Assembly: GCA_964545205.1 (NCBI GenBank)
Contig: CAZJFH010000057.1
Span: forward strand, 1 to 31,941
Length of the DNA: 31,941 nt
Direction: 5' to 3'
Origin: CAZJFH01 sp964545205
GTDB lineage: Bacteria > Pseudomonadota > Alphaproteobacteria > Rhodospirillales > Magnetospirillaceae
Shown here: one piece after another, positions 1 to 7,781 of the stretch
How the letters are laid out: every line of letters starts with the position of its first letter
Numbering within the stretch: the stretch's first letter is position 1
The notes under the pieces: generated by a model
Database searches by the model: none
Told to the model about the DNA's origin: nothing
The model's input: only the letters and a program-made list of their open reading frames with translations
Made by a program: the position numbers and the translations under genes

Positions 1-47
1 TCTTCCTCAAGATCAGGGCTGCTTTCCCCGGAGTTCCGCGATGAACC

Positions 48-77
48 AAAAAAAAAGCCGCGGGGTTAGCCGCGGCT
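48..77 (-). terminator. Rho-independent terminator of the sRNA
   Basis: The arms are 56-63 and 70-77 (AGCCGCGG with CCGCGGCT) around a 6-nt loop. On the minus strand the hairpin is followed by nine consecutive T (48-56). There is no T tract on the plus side, so it works only for minus-strand transcripts. Confidence 0.85.
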
Positions 78-145
78 CAAGTCTAGGGAGGAAACGTCCA
101 AGAAAGGCAGGCAAAGGACCGTCCGAAGAGGTCCGTTTGCTGCGG
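48..145 (-). ncRNA. candidate small regulatory RNA (alpha-r8/MmgR-like layout)
   Basis: Read on the minus strand, this segment has all the parts of a stand-alone sRNA gene of about 98 nt. A 5' hairpin (111-140) has GCAAA/TTTGC and GGACC/GGTCC arms closed by a UUCG tetraloop (124-127). It is followed by an unpaired pyrimidine-rich stretch containing CCTCCC (86-91), complementary to Shine-Dalgarno sequences. A perfect 8-bp hairpin (56-77) and nine U residues (48-56) end it. A promoter fits just upstream. No open frame of note lies inside. Known alphaproteobacterial sRNAs of the MmgR/alpha-r8 type share this hairpin, CU-rich linker and terminator arrangement; the family name is from memory and tentative. 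The target is not visible. By inference the CCUCCC segment would pair with ribosome binding sites of target mRNAs. Confidence 0.7.
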
Positions 146-151
146 CGCAAG

Positions 152-181
152 ATATAGGCCCACCCCGGGGCATGCCGCAAG
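152..181 (-). promoter_or_regulatory. sigma-70-type promoter of the minus-strand sRNA
   Basis: On the minus strand, CTTGCG (181-176) and CTATAT (157-152) are separated by 18 nt. They would place the transcription start near 144-146, immediately before the 5' hairpin of the sRNA. The -35 resembles the alphaproteobacterial CTTGAC consensus and the -10 is close to consensus. Confidence 0.55.
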
Positions 182-352
182 CGCATTTTCCTACTTAAGT
201 CGTAGCCCGGATGCGAAATGCTTGTTTTTCAACGACTTGCCGCGATGCAACCGTGGCATGCGCTTTCCGCATCGCTTGACTCGGGCTTTGTGGCACATCG
301 GATGCATGTCTTCCGGGCGTCGCACCGTCCGCGACCGGTGGAGAGGTCAGGC

Positions 353-1159
353 ATGATGGCAGTGTCCCGCATACTGAAGACCGCGGCCCTGGCGGCCGTG
401 CTGTCGGCCGTGGCGGCGCCGGCCCAGGCCTCGCCTGACGTCTGCGGCATCGAGACCGCGCGCCAGGAACGCCTGCACGGCATTCCCGGGCGGCTGCTGA
501 CCGCCATCTCCCATGTCGAGTCCGGCCGCTACGACAAGAGCCGCCGGGCAGTTATTGCCTGGCCGTGGACGGTGATGGCCGAGGGCAAGGGTCGGGTGCT
601 GCCGAACAAGGCCGCCGCCATCGCCGAGGTGCTGGCGCTGCAGCGTCGCGGCGTGCGCAACATCGACGTCGGCTGCATGCAGGTCAACCTGCACGCCCAT
701 CGCGGCGCCTTCCGCGATCTCAACGCCGCCTTCGATCCGGCGACCAATGTCGGCTACGCCGCCAAGTTCCTGACCGATCTGAAGCGCGAGACCGGCTCGT
801 GGGCCAAGGCCGGCACCCATTACCACAGCCGCACCAGCCACCTGGCCGCGATCTACCGGGTCAAGCTGGCGCGCGCCTGGGCCAGGCTGCAGGGCCAGGC
901 CGGCCCCGCGACCGCAGCCGCGGCGGCATCGGCGCCGCCGCCCGCCGCCAAGGCCGCCGGCGCCCCCGGGCAGATTCTGCCGCCGCCCTCGCGGGCGGCG
1001 CCGGTGATCCATCGCGCCGTGCCGCCGCGCCCCGCCAAGGCCGCGCCGGCCAAGGGCAATCTGATCGACGTCGACCGCGAACTCGCCCGCAAGGCGGCGG
1101 AGTCCTGGCGCCGGGAAAAGCTTGCCCAGTGGCGGGCGCGCAACAGCCGGGACGACTGA
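353..1159 (+). CDS. secreted lytic transglycosylase (SLT domain)
   Basis: This 268-residue protein should cleave the glycan strands of peptidoglycan in the periplasm. The start chosen is the first of two adjacent ATGs at 353, which follows a GGAGAGG-like site and opens a signal peptide of about 26 residues (basic start, Ala/Leu/Val core, AQA-S cleavage region). The open frame extends upstream to 218, but that part lacks coding character. The SLT-fold domain covers about residues 30-175. It has the catalytic Glu in the HVESG motif (about residue 56), then WPWT and GCMQVNLHAH, where many relatives have a G-L-M-Q motif. The last 90 residues are Ala/Pro-rich, then charged, and look disordered. 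A weak TTGACT at 276-281 could be a -35. The substrate class is firm; the specific role (growth, flagellum or secretion) is not visible. Confidence 0.85.
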   Translation: MMAVSRILKTAALAAVLSAVAAPAQASPDVCGIETARQERLHGIPGRLLTAISHVESGRYDKSRRAVIAWPWTVMAEGKGRVLPNKAAAIAEVLALQRRGVRNIDVGCMQVNLHAHRGAFRDLNAAFDPATNVGYAAKFLTDLKRETGSWAKAGTHYHSRTSHLAAIYRVKLARAWARLQGQAGPATAAAAASAPPPAAKAAGAPGQILPPPSRAAPVIHRAVPPRPAKAAPAKGNLIDVDRELARKAAESWRREKLAQWRARNSRDD

Positions 1160-1200
1160 GACAAAGTTCCGCTTCCCTCGCGACGGTTATCCGGCCAGAT

Positions 1201-1217
1201 TGTTTGGCAACCAAACA
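1201..1217. promoter_or_regulatory. 17-bp palindrome upstream of the PaaY-like gene, candidate operator
   Basis: TGTTTGG and CCAAACA are perfect inverted arms around a 3-bp centre. The palindrome lies 26 bp before the start codon at 1243, between the transglycosylase stop and the PaaY-like gene. Its length and position suit a dimeric repressor. Which regulator binds is unknown. Confidence 0.45.
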
Positions 1218-1242
1218 CACCGGCCGCCGCCGAGGAGAGGAA

Positions 1243-1854
1243 ATGCCGTTCTACGCCATCGACGGGATTGCGCCCGTCGTCGATCCCACCGCCTACGTCC
1301 ATCCGACCGCCGTGGTGATCGGCGACGTGCTGATCGGGCCGGGCTGCTATGTCGGTCCCAACGCCAGCCTGCGCGGCGATTTCGGCCGGCTGATCATGGA
1401 AGCCGGCTCGAACGTCCAGGACTGCTGCATCATGCACGGCTTTCCCGGCACCGATTCGGTGATCGAGGAGAACGGACACGTCGGCCACGGCGCCGTGCTG
1501 CACTGCTGCACCATCAAGCGCAACGCCATGATCGGCATGAACGCCGTCGTCAATGACCGCGCCGTGGTCGGCGAATCGGCGATCGTCGCGGCGATGGCCT
1601 TCGTCAAGGCCGGCTTCGAGGTGCCGCCGCGCACGCTCGCCGGCGGCATCCCGGCCAAGGTCATGCGCGATCTGACCGAACAGGAAATGGCCTGGAAGGT
1701 CCAGGCGACCGCCCAGTACCAGCGCCTGACCAAGCGCTCGCTGGCCAGCCTGGTCGAATGCGCGCCGCTGAGCGCGCCCGAGGCGGGCCGCAAGGGCCTG
1801 TCGGCCGGCGATATCGAGCCGTTGCACATCGTCAAGGGCAAGTCCGGCGACTAG
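1243..1854 (+). CDS. paaY: PaaY/CaiE-like hexapeptide-repeat protein
   Basis: This 203-residue left-handed beta-helix protein belongs to the gamma-carbonic-anhydrase-like group that includes PaaY (phenylacetate degradation) and CaiE (carnitine operon). Hexapeptide repeats run from about residue 18 to 140. Probable metal-ligand histidines are His65 (MHGF), His82 and His87 (GHGAVLH). The C-terminal part, with RKGLS and an acidic tail, matches the PaaY pattern. PaaY proteins are reported to hydrolyse CoA thioesters formed during phenylacetate breakdown. No other paa gene is in this window, so the role here is uncertain. The start is supported by GGAGAGGA just upstream. The only regulatory hint is the palindrome at 1201-1217. 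Confidence 0.75.
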   Translation: MPFYAIDGIAPVVDPTAYVHPTAVVIGDVLIGPGCYVGPNASLRGDFGRLIMEAGSNVQDCCIMHGFPGTDSVIEENGHVGHGAVLHCCTIKRNAMIGMNAVVNDRAVVGESAIVAAMAFVKAGFEVPPRTLAGGIPAKVMRDLTEQEMAWKVQATAQYQRLTKRSLASLVECAPLSAPEAGRKGLSAGDIEPLHIVKGKSGD

Positions 1855-1902
1855 GTCGGACGGAATTCCTAGCTTCGCCGACGGCGGCGACAGTAACCCG
1901 AA

Positions 1903-1916
1903 TTGATCGCCGTCAA
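1903..1916. promoter_or_regulatory. possible FNR/FixK-type box upstream of a histidine kinase
   Basis: TTGATCGCCGTCAA fits the relaxed TTGAY-N4-RTCAA pattern of FNR/FixK regulators. It lies 140 bp upstream of the kinase start at 2056 and 49 bp after the PaaY-like stop. No good -10 sits at the expected spacing, so this is a weak call. Confidence 0.3.
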
Positions 1917-2055
1917 GATTCGCCCAAGTTCGGGGAGGGCGCGCAAACCACGATCCCGCGGCGACTGCCCTTTCGGCGATATTGCATTGCCGCCACGGAC
2001 ACAGGACGTAGGATGGACGTGATCGGCTCCGATTTCGCCCATCTCGAGGTTTTGC

Positions 2056-3141
2056 GTGAAGCTTTCGCCGAACCGGCCAACCGGGCAGAGGCTAGCGCGG
2101 ACGCGGCGGTCCACGGCATGGACCGCGTGGCGCATCGTCCAGTTCGCCCTCTGGGCGGCGACGGGGGTCGTCGCGCTGCTGCTCGACTTCACGATGCCCG
2201 ACGGCTTCTCGGGCAATGCGCTCTACGTCCTGGTGATCATCGGCTCGGCCATCGTCCGGGTCGGAACGCCGCTCGTCTGGGCCGCGGCATGCACGGTGCT
2301 GTCGCTGCTGGCGCCGGTCTTCGCCCCGCCCGGCCTCGGGCTCGCCTGGGAGATCGGCGACCGCGCCCTGACCATCGCCGTGCTGTGGCTGACCGCGTTG
2401 CTGGTGCGCCAGTTCCAGCGCGAACGCGCGGCGGCCCAGGCGGCGCGGCGCGAGGCCGAGGCGGCGACGATGCGCAAGTCGCGGTTCCTGGCCGCCGCCA
2501 GCCACGATCTGCGCCAGCCGGCGCAATCGCTGGTCCTGTTCGCGACGCTGCTCAAGCAGAAGGCCGCCGGCAGCGATCTGGAGCGCGTCGCCGAGCCGCT
2601 CGACGAGGCGGTCAAGGCGTTGAACGCGATGCTGTCGAGCCTGCTCGAACTGTCGCGGCTCGACGCCGGCGTCCTCCAGCCGCGCCCCGTCGCCGTCGAC
2701 GTCCACGAGATGATGCGGCGCCTCGCCCTCGCCTACCGGATGGAGACGGCGGCCAAGGGTCTGAGCTTCCGCACCCGCATCGGCGCCGGCCTGACACTGC
2801 GCACCGACCCCGAACTGCTGGAGCGGATCCTGCGCAACCTGCTCGACAACGCGCTCAAATACACCGAGCGCGGCGGCATCCTGCTGGCCGCCCGCCGCCG
2901 CGCCGACGGCATCCGCTTCGACGTGATCGACACCGGCCCCGGCATTCCGGTCGAGCAGCACGAGGCGGTGTTCGAGGAGTTCTTCCAGCTCGACAACGTC
3001 GAACGCGACCGCAGCAAGGGCCTGGGCGTCGGGCTGTCGGTGGTCGAGCGGGCGGTGGCGCTGCTCGGCGGCCGCGTCGTGCTCGCCTCGCGGCCGGGTC
3101 ACGGCGCCCGCTTCACCGTCATCCTGCCCGATCGGGGCTGA
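2056..3141 (+). CDS. membrane sensor histidine kinase
   Basis: This 361-residue kinase has about three to four hydrophobic segments between residues 24 and 118 and very short loops, so there is no large periplasmic sensor. A coiled linker follows, then a HisKA domain with the phospho-accepting His150 in AAASHDLRQP. An HATPase domain follows with N-box LLDNALKY, G1 DTGPGIP and G2 GLGVGLS. No receiver domain is attached and no response regulator gene is adjacent. The start is the GTG at 2056, behind only a weak GAGG site. An ATG at 2013 with a better upstream AGGA-like site lies in another frame that also stays open, so the true N-terminus is doubtful. The 3' end overlaps the convergent MarR gene by 23 bp. 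The signal sensed is unknown. Confidence 0.85.
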   Translation: MKLSPNRPTGQRLARTRRSTAWTAWRIVQFALWAATGVVALLLDFTMPDGFSGNALYVLVIIGSAIVRVGTPLVWAAACTVLSLLAPVFAPPGLGLAWEIGDRALTIAVLWLTALLVRQFQRERAAAQAARREAEAATMRKSRFLAAASHDLRQPAQSLVLFATLLKQKAAGSDLERVAEPLDEAVKALNAMLSSLLELSRLDAGVLQPRPVAVDVHEMMRRLALAYRMETAAKGLSFRTRIGAGLTLRTDPELLERILRNLLDNALKYTERGGILLAARRRADGIRFDVIDTGPGIPVEQHEAVFEEFFQLDNVERDRSKGLGVGLSVVERAVALLGGRVVLASRPGHGARFTVILPDRG

Positions 3142-3586
3142 GCCGTTCGATCAGCGCGTCCAGCGCCTGCCGCTCCTCGGGCGACAGCCGCCGCAGCAGC
3201 CGCCGCTCGTAGTCCAGCGCCAGCGGCACGATCTCGCCGTAGACGGCATGCCCGGCCTCCGACAGCCGCAGCACCGAGCGGCGGCGGTCGGCGGCGTCGC
3301 TGCCGCGACTCACCAGGCCCTTGGCCGTCAGCCGCGCCAGGGCCCGGCTGACGCGGACCTTGTCCATCGCGGTGCGCGCCGCCACTTCTCGCGCAGAAAG
3401 GGGCGTGCCCATGCCGAGCACCGCCATCGCCCGCCATTCGGCGATGCTCAGGCCGAAACGTTCGGCATAGAGCCGCGCCAGCCCCTCGGAGACGCGATTG
3501 GCCAGCACGCTCAGGCGGTAGGGCAGGAAGCAGTCGAGGTCGAGCCGCGACGCCTCTGCCTTATGGTCCGTGGAAAACGGTTTCAT
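3119..3586 (-). CDS. MarR-family transcriptional regulator
   Basis: This 155-residue protein has a winged helix-turn-helix at about residues 45-112, including the recognition-helix region MDKVRVSRALARL and a wing with DAADRRRSVL. It lies divergent from the homogentisate dioxygenase-like gene with 65 bp between start codons, the classic arrangement for a repressor of that pathway; HmgR-type regulators of homogentisate genes are known. A 14-bp palindrome (3580-3593) covers its own start codon, which suggests autoregulation. The ligand is probably a pathway intermediate such as homogentisate; this is inference from position. Its 3' end runs 23 bp into the convergent histidine kinase gene. Confidence 0.85.
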   Translation of the reverse strand: MKPFSTDHKAEASRLDLDCFLPYRLSVLANRVSEGLARLYAERFGLSIAEWRAMAVLGMGTPLSAREVAARTAMDKVRVSRALARLTAKGLVSRGSDAADRRRSVLRLSEAGHAVYGEIVPLALDYERRLLRRLSPEERQALDALIERLSPDRAG

Positions 3587-3593
3587 TTGAAAC
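3580..3593. promoter_or_regulatory. palindromic candidate operator between marR-type and hmgA-like genes
   Basis: GTTTCA-TT-TGAAAC is a perfect 6+2+6 palindrome in the divergent region, spanning the MarR gene's start codon (complement of 3584-3586). Size and symmetry suit a MarR dimer. Binding would occlude translation and transcription initiation of the regulator and could reach the facing promoter. Confidence 0.5.
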
Positions 3594-3651
3594 TAAGCTG
3601 ACCACCAAGCACGCGCCGCGTCAAGCGGCGGCACGATCGGGAGGACCCGCC

Positions 3652-4791
3652 ATGAAGAAATGGATCAGCTTTCCCCGCTTCCAGGGCGACGCCGCCCGTC
3701 AGGCGCATGTCGGACTGCCGCCCGGCACCTACGAGCGCGAGCTCGGCCGCGAGGGCTTCTTCGGCCCCTCGACCCAGATGCACCACCGCCACCCGCCGAC
3801 CGGCTGGGTGAAGTGGGAAGGCCCGCTGCGACCGCGGGCGCTGGACCTGTCGAAGATCGAGGAGGTCCGGAACAGCCCCTGGCAGGCGGCCGCCGTGCTC
3901 GGCAACGCCTCGACCCAGATCCGCCTGTGGCGCACGGACGGGCGCATGGACCACCTGGTCCGCAACGGCGACGGCGACGACCTGCTGTTCTTCCACCAGG
4001 GCGGCGGCGACGTGTTCTGCGACTATGGCCACATCGCGGTGGTCGAGGGCGACTACCTGCTGATGCCGCGCGGCACCAAGTGGCGCATCGAATGCGCCGG
4101 CCCGACCACGGTGCTGATGATCGAGGCCACCAACGACGCCTACCGGCTGCCGGACAAGGGCATCCTCGGCGCGCATGCCATCTTCGACCAGGGCGTGCTC
4201 GACACGCCGGTGATCGACGACGCCTTCAAGGCGCAGTGGAGCGAGGAGGAGACCCGCGTGCTGGTCAAGCGCCGCGGCGCGATCACCACCATCACCTATC
4301 CGTTCAATCCCCTCGACGCGGTCGGCTGGCACGGCGACCTGGCGCCGGTGCGGATCAACTGGCGCGACATCCGGCCGCTGATGAGCGCCCGCTACCATCT
4401 GCCGCCGTCGGCGCATTCGACCTTCGTCGCCAACCGCCATGTCGTCTGCACCTTCGTGCCGCGGCCGATCGAGAGCGACCCGGAGGCGCTGAAGCTGCCG
4501 TTCTACCATTCGAACGACGACTACGACGAGGTGCTGTTCTACCACGCCGGCAACTTCTTCAGCCGCGACAACATCCATCCCGGCATGGTCACCTGGCACC
4601 CGGCCGGCTTCCCGCACGGGCCGCATCCCAAGGCCTACAAGACGGCGATGGAGTACGCCCGCAAGGAAACCGACGAGGTGGCGGTGATGGTCGACACCCG
4701 CGACCCGCTCGACCTGCTGGCCGACGGCGCCGCCGTCGAATGGCCGGGCTACGTCGATTCGTGGAAACCCAAGCAGGAGGCTGCGGAATAA
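3652..4791 (+). CDS. homogentisate 1,2-dioxygenase-like protein
   Basis: This 379-residue cupin-fold protein resembles homogentisate 1,2-dioxygenase, the Fe(II) enzyme that opens the ring of homogentisate to maleylacetoacetate in tyrosine and phenylalanine breakdown. The iron ligands fit His286 (YHSNDD), Glu293 (DEVLFY) and His322 (FPHGPHP), the H-x6-E and H-G-P pattern of the family. It is shorter than the Pseudomonas and human enzymes (about 430-445 residues), as in a shorter bacterial branch whose substrate is less well tested. The start follows GGGAGGACC. Its stop codon overlaps the next start (TAATG), so it is translationally coupled to the fumarylacetoacetase-like gene, which supports the pathway assignment. 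A related dioxygenase substrate remains possible. Confidence 0.8.
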   Translation: MKKWISFPRFQGDAARQAHVGLPPGTYERELGREGFFGPSTQMHHRHPPTGWVKWEGPLRPRALDLSKIEEVRNSPWQAAAVLGNASTQIRLWRTDGRMDHLVRNGDGDDLLFFHQGGGDVFCDYGHIAVVEGDYLLMPRGTKWRIECAGPTTVLMIEATNDAYRLPDKGILGAHAIFDQGVLDTPVIDDAFKAQWSEEETRVLVKRRGAITTITYPFNPLDAVGWHGDLAPVRINWRDIRPLMSARYHLPPSAHSTFVANRHVVCTFVPRPIESDPEALKLPFYHSNDDYDEVLFYHAGNFFSRDNIHPGMVTWHPAGFPHGPHPKAYKTAMEYARKETDEVAVMVDTRDPLDLLADGAAVEWPGYVDSWKPKQEAAE

Positions 4792-5771
4792 TGAAGCTGG
4801 CGAGCCTGAAGAGCGGCGGCCGCGACGGCGCCCTGGTGGTGGTCTCGAAGGACCTGCGGCGCTGCCTGGCCGTGCCCGAGGTGGCGCCGACCCTGCAGGC
4901 GGCCCTCGACGACTGGGAGGAGGTGGCGCCGGAACTGGCGGCGCTGGCGCGGCTGCTCGACGACGACAACCACGCCAAGGCGCAGCCGTTCGACCAGGCG
5001 GCCTGCGCCTCGCCGCTGCCGCGCGCCTACCAGTTTCTCGACGGCTCGGCCTACCTGAACCACGTCGAGCTGGTGCGCAAGGCGCGCGGTGCCGAGATGC
5101 CGCCCGAGTTCCTGCACGATCCGCTGATGTACCAGGCGACCTCGGACGGCTTCCTGGCCCCGACCGACCCGATCCCGGCGGCCAGCGAGGACTGGGGCAT
5201 CGACTTCGAGGGCGAGGTGGCGGTGATCACCGGCGCGGTGCCGATGGGCGCCTCGCCCGAGCAGGCGGCGAAATGCATCCGCCTGGTGATGCTGCTCAAC
5301 GACGTCAGCTTGCGCAACCTGATCCCCAGGGAGCTGGCGAAGGGCTTCGGCTTCCTGCAGAGCAAGCCGGCCAGCGCCTGCTCGCCGGTGGCGGCGACGC
5401 CGGACTGCCTGGGCGAGGCCTGGGACGGCGGCAAGCTGCACCGGCCGCTGCTCACCCAGCTCAACGGCACCCGATTCGGCGACCCCGATGCCGGCGCCGA
5501 CATGAACTTCGACTTCCCCACCCTGATCGCCCACGCCGCGAAGACCCGCAATCTGGCGCCCGGCACGATCGTCGGCTCCGGCACGGTGTCGAACCGCGAC
5601 CGCGCGCGCGGTTCCTCGTGCCTCGCCGAGCGGCGGATGATCGAGATCGTCGACCACGGCAAGGCCGAGACGCCGTTCCTGTCCTTCGGCGACCGGGTGC
5701 GCATGGAGATGTTCGACGCCGACGGCGGCTCGATCTTCGGGGCCATCGATCAGGTGGTGGTCCAAGCCTGA
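4791..5771 (+). CDS. fumarylacetoacetase-family hydrolase
   Basis: This 326-residue FAH-family protein is expected to hydrolyse fumarylacetoacetate (or maleylacetoacetate) to fumarate and acetoacetate, the last step after homogentisate ring opening. Probable metal ligands are Glu140 and Glu142 (DFEGE) and Asp171 (LLNDVSLRN). The catalytic His is probably His91 (YLNHVELVRKARG). The GTVSNRDRARGSSCLAERR segment lies in the C-terminal beta-rich core. It begins inside the stop codon of the dioxygenase-like gene. No maleylacetoacetate isomerase gene lies in the window, so isomerisation must be encoded elsewhere or be bypassed. Other FAH-fold activities cannot be excluded, but the neighbour makes the pathway assignment good. 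Confidence 0.85.
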   Translation: MKLASLKSGGRDGALVVVSKDLRRCLAVPEVAPTLQAALDDWEEVAPELAALARLLDDDNHAKAQPFDQAACASPLPRAYQFLDGSAYLNHVELVRKARGAEMPPEFLHDPLMYQATSDGFLAPTDPIPAASEDWGIDFEGEVAVITGAVPMGASPEQAAKCIRLVMLLNDVSLRNLIPRELAKGFGFLQSKPASACSPVAATPDCLGEAWDGGKLHRPLLTQLNGTRFGDPDAGADMNFDFPTLIAHAAKTRNLAPGTIVGSGTVSNRDRARGSSCLAERRMIEIVDHGKAETPFLSFGDRVRMEMFDADGGSIFGAIDQVVVQA

Positions 5772-5921
5772 TCCGGCTCGCGCGTTCGGAGACGCCGATC
5801 GCCGCGCGCGCCCGCATTGCGCGATTTCAGCTCTGATTTCGTTTGCGCGCCGCCGCGCGCGCCCGTACCCTCGCAGGGTGATCAGGGCCGTGAACAACGC
5901 GTTTGTGCGGGCACGAGCGAC

Positions 5922-7100
5922 ATGCGACGGACGACTTCGGCAATGGTGACGAGCGTGAGCAACATTTTCGGCGACCTCACTCCGGCCGAAATACATGACC
6001 TGTTGTTCAGCGGCGAACAGTCGCCGCTGGTCAAGCGGCGCCGCGCCCTGCTGATCATTTCCCGCGTGCGGATGGTGGCGGCGGTGTTCGCGCTGTTGAC
6101 GCCGCTGTGGATTCCGGTCGACCTGCTGATCTTCCAGAACGACCTCGGCTTCGGGCTGGCGCTGCTGCGCGTGCTGGCCACCGTGGCCTTCGGCGGCCTG
6201 GCGCTGTCGTTCCGCAATTCCGAGAGCATCGGCGCCGCCCACGGCGCCCTCGCCATGCTGCTGGCCGTGCCGACGATGTTCTTCCTGGCCTCGAATCCGC
6301 TGCTGGCCGGCTACCGGATCGAGGACCCGGCGCAGCAGATGATCGCCGCCGGCTATTCCTTTCTGCCCTTCGTGATGGTCGCCGGGCTGTCGGTGTTCCC
6401 GATCACCGCCGTCGAGGGCGTGCTGCTGGCGGCACCGCTGTGGCTGGCGAATCTGGGGGTGGCGCTGCTCGGCTATCACCCGATGACCCTGGGCTCGCAT
6501 CTCGGCGCGCTGTGGCTGCTCGGGCTGCTGGCGGTGGTGGCGACCCTGGCCGGCATGAGCCAGCTCCATTTCATGATCCAGCTCGTCAGCCAGGCCTCGC
6601 ACGACGGCCTGACCCGCAGCTACACCCGGCGCGTCGGCGAGGAATTGCTGAACCTGCAGTTCATTCAGGCGCAGCGCCACGGCACCTCGCTGGTGGTGGT
6701 GTTCGTCGACCTCGACGACTTCAAGCAGATCAACGACCGCTTCGGCCACGAGGAGGGCGACGCCGCCCTGCGCCAAGCCGCCGGCGCGCTGCGCCGGATG
6801 CTGCGCCGCGGCGACATTCTGATCCGCTGGGGCGGCGAGGAGTTCCTGGTGGTGATGCCGAACACGCCGACCGCCGGCGCCGCGATCGCGGTCGAGCGCC
6901 TGCGCGAAAGCGGCTTCGGCCAAAGGCCCGACGGCCGACCGCAGACCGCCAGCATCGGCATCGCCGAAATGGCCGAGGACGGCTGCCGCGACTGGCCGGA
7001 ACTGGTCGAGAAGGCCGACCAGCGGATGTACGTGGCCAAGCAGAGCGGCAAGGACCGGGTCTGCGCCAGCGACCCGGTCCCCGGCACGGCCGGCGCGTGA
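5922..7100 (+). CDS. membrane diguanylate cyclase (GGDEF)
   Basis: This 392-residue protein makes cyclic di-GMP from two GTP. The N-terminal half has about six hydrophobic helices (residues about 40-220), a MASE-like membrane sensor of unknown ligand. The GGDEF domain (about 228-380) has FVDLDDFKQIND, the active-site GGEEF at residues 304-308 and an RRGD inhibitory site five residues before it, so product feedback inhibition is likely. The open frame extends upstream to 5817 with a TTG start, but that part is Arg/Pro-rich and non-conserved in character. I chose the ATG at 5922; the ATG at 5943 is also possible and neither has a strong ribosome site. No EAL domain is attached. The stop abuts the convergent methyltransferase gene with no gap. 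Confidence 0.85.
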   Translation: MRRTTSAMVTSVSNIFGDLTPAEIHDLLFSGEQSPLVKRRRALLIISRVRMVAAVFALLTPLWIPVDLLIFQNDLGFGLALLRVLATVAFGGLALSFRNSESIGAAHGALAMLLAVPTMFFLASNPLLAGYRIEDPAQQMIAAGYSFLPFVMVAGLSVFPITAVEGVLLAAPLWLANLGVALLGYHPMTLGSHLGALWLLGLLAVVATLAGMSQLHFMIQLVSQASHDGLTRSYTRRVGEELLNLQFIQAQRHGTSLVVVFVDLDDFKQINDRFGHEEGDAALRQAAGALRRMLRRGDILIRWGGEEFLVVMPNTPTAGAAIAVERLRESGFGQRPDGRPQTASIGIAEMAEDGCRDWPELVEKADQRMYVAKQSGKDRVCASDPVPGTAGA

Positions 7101-7781
7101 TCAGCGCCTGCGCAGCAGGTTGACCCGCATCGGCTGCTCGAAGCTGACGCCCTCGGGACCCGCTTCGCCGAGCTCGGCGAAGCGCCTGCGCAGATCGGCA
7201 TCCATCGCGTCGAACAGCCGCTCGCGCTCGGCGTTGGCGGCGACGATCCGCTCGCGGAAGCTGTCGAAGTCGCGGTGGCGGATGGTATGCACGTATTGGA
7301 ATTCGCGCTGCTGCGCAAAGTCGCCCTGCGCCGCCGCCTTCACCGCCGCGAGCGCCTGCGCCCGCACCGCGGTCTCGTCGTCGACGGGGCGCATCAGCTC
7401 GAAGAACGCGCCTTCGGCGACCGGCTCGCAGACATAGAGCAGGCCGCCGGGCGCGAGCACCCGCGCGGCCTCGCGCAACGCCGTCGCCTGCGCCTCGACC
7501 GGCACGTGGTGCAGGCTGTTGAAGAACACCACGACGTCGACGCTGGCGTCGGCGGCCGGAAGCTCCTGGGCGACGCCCTCGACGATGCGCTCGTCGGCGA
7601 CCTTCTCGGCCGCCTGGGCCTTGGCGAGCTGGCGCGGGCTGCACTCGACCCCCAGCACCTGCGCGCCCTGGCGCGCCATCAGCCGCACCAGGCCGCCGTC
7701 GCCGCAGCCGACGTCGATCACCCGCTTTCCGGCCAGTTCGAGGGTCTCGACGAGAACGTCGCTATTCCGTTTGCGCATCAT
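7101..7781 (-). CDS. class I SAM-dependent methyltransferase
   Basis: This 226-residue protein has the Rossmann methyltransferase motifs: VIDVGCGDGG (about residues 21-30, SAM binding), LGVECS ending in an acidic residue for the ribose hydroxyls, VVFFNSLHHV (motif IV region) and ARVLAPGGLLYV (post-motif). The start at 7781 lies 8 nt after a strong AAGGAGGTG site; a second ATG follows directly at 7778. The substrate cannot be read from the sequence. It is divergent from the YdcF-like gene (95 bp apart) and convergent with the diguanylate cyclase. Confidence 0.8.
   Translation of the reverse strand: MMRKRNSDVLVETLELAGKRVIDVGCGDGGLVRLMARQGAQVLGVECSPRQLAKAQAAEKVADERIVEGVAQELPAADASVDVVVFFNSLHHVPVEAQATALREAARVLAPGGLLYVCEPVAEGAFFELMRPVDDETAVRAQALAAVKAAAQGDFAQQREFQYVHTIRHRDFDSFRERIVAANAERERLFDAMDADLRRRFAELGEAGPEGVSFEQPMRVNLLRRR

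Noticed and set aside
4749..6923. A minus-strand open frame of about 720 codons opposite the FAH-like and diguanylate cyclase genes
   Set aside because: It is His/Gln/Arg-rich without motifs and lies antisense to genes with good family signatures; stop codons are simply rare in this composition.
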